Source of the DNA: Eretmocerus hayati
Taxonomy: Eukaryota > Arthropoda > Insecta > Hymenoptera > Aphelinidae
NCBI GenBank assembly: GCA_029851415.1
Contig: CM056743.1
Span: forward strand, 23,164,905 to 23,228,904
DNA length: 64,000 nucleotides
Reading direction: 5' to 3'
In this document: positions 58,682 to 64,000 of the stretch, in pieces
How the letters are laid out: every line of letters starts with the position of its first letter
Numbering within the stretch: the stretch's first letter is position 1
Position numbers and translations under genes: made by a program
The notes under the pieces: model-generated
The model's input: only the letters and a program-made list of their open reading frames with translations
Databases searched by the model: none
What the model was told of the DNA's origin: nothing

Positions 58682-59513
58682 CCCTTAGCTGACACACCTC
58701 TGCCAAATAACATAGTTGGCCAGCCTGGGTCGATTCGACCCACGCCGAAGAATTGCTGCTGTAGCTATTATATTGAATCTTTTGACTTGAAATTTTTTTT
58801 GTAGCTCCTTTGATATGTTTTTAATCGGCCAATGTATCGAGACATCCTCCCAGGTCAAATAAAAAATTCCAAAAAATACAAATGTACAGAATAATGCAAA
58901 AAATCACTTTTACTAAAAAAAATTGTAGACGGCACAATTTTCATCCAAATGAGCTATAAATTCAACTGAGTCATCTTGAGATAAGGTCGATTCGGGGAAA
59001 AATTAGCACAAGAGTGGATCTTGAAAAAAAGGTATTTATTCTGACATGTTTCGACCGATGAATTGAGAATTTTTATTCTCACCCAATATACCGGAATGAA
59101 GACCTCCATTGGAAGATCAACCACTGGACTATTCTTTTCTCATATTTACTTGGTCTTGAGATAACTCAGTCAAATTTTCAGCTCATTCCACTGAAAATTG
59201 CGTCCTCTAGAATATTTTCAGTGGAAAGGCCTCATTTGCAATTTTTCGCAATAATTCATTATCGCATTAATAAAATGCAATCTAAAATAGCGCGCATACC
59301 TGGCACACCTGGGTACTTTAGACCCAGCGGCAATTTCGCTTGGCTGTGGTGCGGAGATGCGCGCGAGACCTATTGTTATATGCACGGTCGGTAAGTGGCA
59401 CATCTTGACTACCAACAAATGTCACCCTGAGCCTAGGAAACTTCGAATTACGAGCGTGGTAATCTCATAAAAAAAACCTTGGGTCGAATAGACCCACGTG
59501 TGCCAACCGAGGG
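58682..59513. mobile_element. 832-bp non-autonomous piggyBac-like element
   Basis: Flanked by TTAA on both sides (58678-58681 and 59514-59517). Ends read CCCTTAGCTGACACACC and, in reverse complement, CCCTCGGTTGGCACACG. TTAA duplication with CCCT termini is the mark of the piggyBac superfamily. Subterminal GGGTCGATTCGACCC (about 58728-58742) and GGGTCGAATAGACCC (59480-59494) are short palindromes typical of such ends. A third related motif, TGGCACACCTGGGTACTTTA then GACCCAG, lies inside at about 59301-59327. No transposase frame. Confidence 0.8.
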
Positions 59514-59519
59514 TTAAAT

Positions 59520-61625
59520 CTGGACTGTTGCATAAAGACTATGGGTTGCTGATAGGGGATTGCGGTAATTTGTGGTTTTATATACTCCAATTCCTCCCTC
59601 AAAAATATCCGGAAGGGACAGTGTATGATGAATAATCCTGACTTTTAATTACGCTTTGAACATAAGAACACCAAAGTTTTGTTACGATTCCATAATCTTA
59701 AAACCATCAAACCAAGAAATTTTCGTAGAGTTTGCAATGACACTGAGAGATCGAGAATTCAGAAGAAACAAGAATTCAGAAGAGAACAGAAAATTTGACC
59801 AGATTAATCGTTGAAAATCGTTAACCTGAATCCTCCCCCACCCCTTCCCGGTGCAAATATTTCTCTGAAAACTCCTCCCTCAGAAACCGTACAAAACCCC
59901 CAAACCCGTCCTCATGCACCACAAAGATGCATTATTCACGGTAGGCCGGTACAACTTCCATGACACATTATGCATCCAGTGAAAATTGCTATGGCCCAGT
60001 CATACTCTGTAAGCACACGAGAGTCGCAGCGGGAGATTTATGTGGTGCACTTGTGCGATCGAATCTCGCGCCTCTTGGTGCATCTTCTTCTCTGTATTAT
60101 TCTATTTAGAGCATCGCAAGAGGAAGCTAAAGGTATATGAAGTACACAGTACGAATGACCATGGACCTCAAGAAAGCTTTGAAAAGCATCAGAGAAGAGG
60201 AGCGAATGATGAATGCCGAGACACATCCCAAAGGGCCAAAAATATCCCAAGGCGGCCCAAGGGGTCCTTCGCCTCGACAAAGTAAAATTCTAACCATGGA
60301 GCGAGAGCTTCTCGGAGTATGTAGTGTGGATGATTTTAGCGGTTGCAGTATTAATCCAGTCTGAATTCTCATCTGAGCTTTTTGTTCGATTGGCGAGCGA
60401 GTATATATAAAAATAATTCGTTTTGCATAAGTTGAACGATAGTGAAGGTGTTATGCCTTGTAGTGACTGTGACAACTATTGAAATTGTTAAGGATTCGAG
60501 CTCATATAACATGGGATTCTTGTAGAATTTGAGCTTCCAATAATTTTAATTGAATCTAATGTATGCTCTTGGGAGTATCTAAAAGTGGGGACAGTCAACT
60601 GAAGCATCTTTCAAACCCAAAGGTGGTTTTGGAACAACCTTGAAAAAAGTACTCTCTTATGTGATCGATGGACAGCTCTTAGGACCACGCTAGGTTGACG
60701 CGTGCATTCATGAATTTTTTCTGTGGAAATTGTCTTTCGTGGAGAAATCTGAGTTCTCCCACATCACAAGGTTCCGTTACCGAGCCTGAGTGATGCGAAG
60801 GGAGGGAGGATTCCAGAAGGGAACGTCATTCCAAAGCAGGCGAGGATTCATTAGGAAAACTTACAATCGAAGAATACTCAGAAAAAGTTCTCCATATTTG
60901 TTGTTCTTTGCGAACTGCAAAGCTTTGCGCATTATCTCCTTCCTCTATTCTCTTCCTTATATTTCACAACTACGGCGAGCAAACAAGTCGGTGTAGTTGA
61001 ACACGCCACCGCAAGCTGGCGCCACTCCCATTATCTAAACCGTGCACCGTTTCCAGAAAATCTATGTCGCAACTGACTAATGACCCCCCGCGAGGAAGGT
61101 CTTCGGATTTCGGGATAATAATGACTCCCCGGTCCCACTTAACCGCAAGTCGGATCCTCAGCTGATCCTAGTCGGAAGACGAACTCCCCGACCCCAGTCT
61201 TCCGGCAAGGGAGATGTTAGTATCTCAGGAACACACGATATCTCCTGCGCCCCCGATCTTCTGCACCAGCACCCATGTGTGTGCTTCCACCACCTCGTCC
61301 ACTTCAGTGCGTTTGAGTCCTGAGTGGCATTTTGGATCGCTTCAGGACTCCCGCTTCTTCGCAATCCCCTGCATTTTTCATCTTTACTCTACTCGCTGCT
61401 TCTTCCTTCCTTCTTCTAGGACTATAACCTTCGGGTTGGCTTTCCTCCGGGGAGGGGTTTTATTCGGTAGGTGCCCAGGTTCTCCTGGGTGAATCCGACA
61501 CTACCCACACTCTTGTGGGTATTCAGAAGGGATCTGTCCTTGACGGCCTACGGAAAAATCTATTCTCAAGCGCCCGGGGAACTTCCCAATCCTGCAGCAG
61601 TCCACAATGCCACATTCGTCCCTCG
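59520..61625. other. No recognised gene; CpG-containing patches at 60.0-60.3 and 61.0-61.5 kb
   Basis: Overlapping frames on both strands at 60040-60372 and 61158-61492 but no recognisable protein. A donor-like CTAAAG|GTATAT occurs near 60133 on the plus strand without a supported exon. Confidence 0.4.
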
Positions 61626-61629
61626 AGCA

Positions 61630-62240
61630 AATATGATTTGGAGGGGCCCATGGAAATATGAAATTACTCATGTGGAGCTTCCGTGCACACAACCGCAAGA
61701 GCTCGTGGTACGTTTTTCGGACTCAATCAACAACGACGATAGCTCTCCTGGATCAAAGCCACGAAGCTCCGTAGGGACCCATGGAACCCCATGAAAATAT
61801 GAACTCACTCATTTGGAGCTTGTGAGCACTCCACCGCAAGAGCTCATGGTACGCTCTTCGGACTTAATCAACAACGACGGTCGCATCCCTGTTAGCTAGC
61901 TTTTCTGGACCAAAGCCACGAAGCTCCGTAGGGACCCATGGAACCCCATGGAAATATGAACTAACTCATTTGGAACTTCCGAGCACTTCACCGCAAGAGC
62001 TCGTGGTACGTTCTTCGGACTCAATCAACAACGACGATCGCACCCCTGTTAGCTTTCTGGATCAAAGCCACGAAGCTCCACGGGGACCCATGGGACCTCA
62101 TGGAAATATGAACTCACTCGTGTGGAGCTTCCGAGCACTCCACCGCAAGAACTTGTGGTGCGCCCTTAGGGCTCAATCCACAACAACGATCGCATCACCG
62201 TCAGCTAGCTTCCCTGGATCGAAGCCTCTACATGAGGCGA
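61630..62240. repeat. Tandem array, four units of 140-158 bp
   Basis: AAATATGAA following CCCATGG recurs at about 61654, 61794, 61952 and 62104. Units share ACTCACTCATTTGGAGCTTC, CACCGCAAGAGCTCGTGGTA, CTCAATCAACAACGACGATC and AAAGCCACGAAGCTCC. The open frames inside it are not consistent between units and are not taken as genes. Confidence 0.85.
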
Positions 62241-62573
62241 TGGAAGCCACCACACCATACACTCTCCAGGACAGCCTTCTCAGAGCAGGCGATGCTGTCT
62301 GAACAGTGCGTCCTCCACAATTGAGGTTCTGTATGATGTCGCTGGAGCAGATCCTTCGCCGATAGGTCTATTATAGCTCAGTTCTCTGGGACGCCGCCAC
62401 TAACGTTGATCCATCTAAGGCTATATCCAGTGACCCAAGATCAACATGTTCTCGAGGCTAATTTTGGACACCAAAATGGTCCTATGCAGGTCCACCATAT
62501 TCTTAACGTGCTTATCAATTCTGGCCTGCGTAGTTGCCTCACAGAGCAAGCCTGATGGTTACACACTTTCTCT

Positions 62574-62645
62574 GGCAATCGAACCCATCATGAATGACCC
62601 CTAACCAAAGTTGTTCCTGAGGCTATCGCGCTAACCACTGAGCCA
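62574..62645 (-). ncRNA. tRNA-derived SINE head (A and B boxes)
   Basis: Minus strand: TGGCTCAGTGGTTAGCG (62645-62629) is a near-canonical A box, and GGTTCGATTGCC (62585-62574) a near-canonical B box, 43 nt apart. The region between does not fold as a normal anticodon arm, so a SINE or tRNA pseudogene is more likely than a live tRNA. Confidence 0.5.
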
Positions 62646-62699
62646 ATATTGCTTCCTTGGAACTGAAAATTTGAAGTTCATATGAGATCACGGTCTCTT

Positions 62700-63798
62700 C
62701 TAGGGTCGAACATAGATAAATGAGATCATAAAATATGGAAGGACGTTGTGAATGCCAGGGAAATGATTTTCATGAACCAAACGGCATGAGCTTTAGAAGC
62801 GTTATCAATTTGATTCCAGCAGTGGAATTCCATGAATCTTTGCCCTACATCTTGATTTGCTGCTAGCAGATTACGCATGGTATCAATAATCTGACAACTT
62901 ATAATACATTGAAAATTAAAGGACTCAAAACAATCTTATGATATCGAATCGTTCTTATCGTGCATCCAGATCAAAACTCAGACGAGAAATTGAATCAGGT
63001 CTCCATTTTACCCCATACACGACGAAGCTAACCTCAAAATAAAAAAATTTTCTTCCAACATAGCTAATTCGAATTCATCAAACTTTCAAGATTGAGGCTA
63101 CAACTTGAGAGATAATTATACTATTGGCACGCACACATATAGCTTCATAACGGTCTTGATAGACATACAATTTCATACACGTATAGTATACGCATTCAAG
63201 AACTACACAGAGAAATGCAAATAGTAATTGAACGTGTAACTGGAGATTGATTAGTTGCGATACATCGTCTAACCATCGATTCTGTATCTCTGCGATCTTC
63301 TACTGTATGCATCTTTTCGCTCGCATTCTTACCTTTAAGTATTCAATGAAAAAAAAAAAAAGAAAATTGAATGAAAAAAATTGAAAGTCGAAGCATAGCA
63401 TCACAGGCAGGCGCATATATATATAATCAAAGATCATCTTTCAGCACTACTCACGCGCGAAACGCTCAATCATCCGAACTGGTTTATACACCTTACATTC
63501 AAACATCAATATAGATGTATAAATGAAAAGGGCTGAAGTTGACCACAATATACCTCTGACGATATCCCTTCACAATCTCCACCCTAAAAAATGTCAATAT
63601 ATCGGTAACCCTATATCCTAACCTAACCACCCCATTCTCAATTTCTTGATGTGGCTACCGCACATATGTACCTATGTATGGATCTACCATCATAATATCT
63701 ACATCGATACATTCGATATTCTGAACGCGTGCGCCTGATGATCATTCCAATGGATAAAATTTTCAGTCTGCGGTGTACCTACTGCACTTACGACCAAT

Positions 63799-63800
<2 letters not shown>
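62700..63800. other. No recognised gene
   Basis: AT-rich, with poly-A at about 63349-63361. Nothing assignable. Confidence 0.5.

Positions 63801-63844
<44 letters not shown>
63801..63844. repeat. (TA)n microsatellite
   Basis: About 21 TA units, seen directly. Confidence 0.95.
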
Positions 63845-63848
<4 letters not shown>

Positions 63849-64000
63849 AAGTTTTACCACATGATATCTTTTGCAGTAGTGAGCAATGATTTCCTCCTCC
63901 CGGTTAATAACCGGCTTTTTCTAAAAAAAAATGTATCGCAGCAACAACTGCGTAAGTTAGGTGCATATACATATATATATATACAAATCAGATCAGTTAA

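Noticed and set aside
60040..60140. Plus-strand exon ending at a CTAAAG|GTATAT donor
   Set aside because: No acceptor or start and no phase-compatible partner within view; the donor match is weak.

Overview
The window looks like arthropod, most probably insect, nuclear DNA. It has no long open reading frames, is AT-rich with CpG-rich islets, and carries many microsatellites, splice-like signals, and small DNA transposons with clean target-site duplications. The heavy load of old minisatellites and small inverted-repeat elements would fit a hymenopteran, but nothing here fixes the species. No bacterial or phage gene organisation is present.

Host-gene content is very small. On the minus strand a low-complexity coding exon (1380-1671) runs from a plausible splice acceptor to a strong donor. 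A second minus-strand candidate, a short first exon carrying an ATG (50652-50672), ends at a strong donor. Its reading frame matches the acceptor of the first exon exactly (phase 0). If both are right, about 49 kb of the window is one intron of a single minus-strand gene, which would explain why no other host exon is visible. I do not recognise the protein.

Most of the rest is layered repeats. 3.0-4.9 kb: array with a period of about 150-160 bp, interrupted by a 164-bp mariner-like MITE; 5.2-5.5 kb: a MITE with long arms. 8.2, 11.0, 19.2 and 51.4-52.9 kb: four copies of one dispersed element, each with conserved flanks around its own decamer minisatellite. 21.7-23.8 kb: array of exactly 129-bp monomers with a palindromic core. 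28.6-29.6 kb: fold-back element. 30.6-32.1 kb: nested cluster of direct and inverted repeats. 35.2-36.2 kb: degenerate array that appears to switch strand. 38.6 kb: very short TA-flanked TIR element. 39.25-45.93 kb: GC-richer island bounded by oppositely oriented GGCGTTA repeats (the left arm an exact 79-bp array), containing a complete 882-bp non-autonomous element with CACAGTG ends and a CGACG duplication (Transib/RAG-like), an array of palindromic units, a decayed minus-strand ORF block and a TATA-Inr promoter. 57.05-57.85 kb: near-perfect palindrome of about 800 bp. 58.68-59.51 kb: piggyBac-like MITE with TTAA duplications. 61.6-62.2 kb: 140-158-bp tandem array, followed by a tRNA-like SINE head.

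No CRISPR array, rRNA or intact tRNA was seen. The most interesting items are the Transib/RAG-like element, the four-copy minisatellite-carrying family and the 39-46 kb island.
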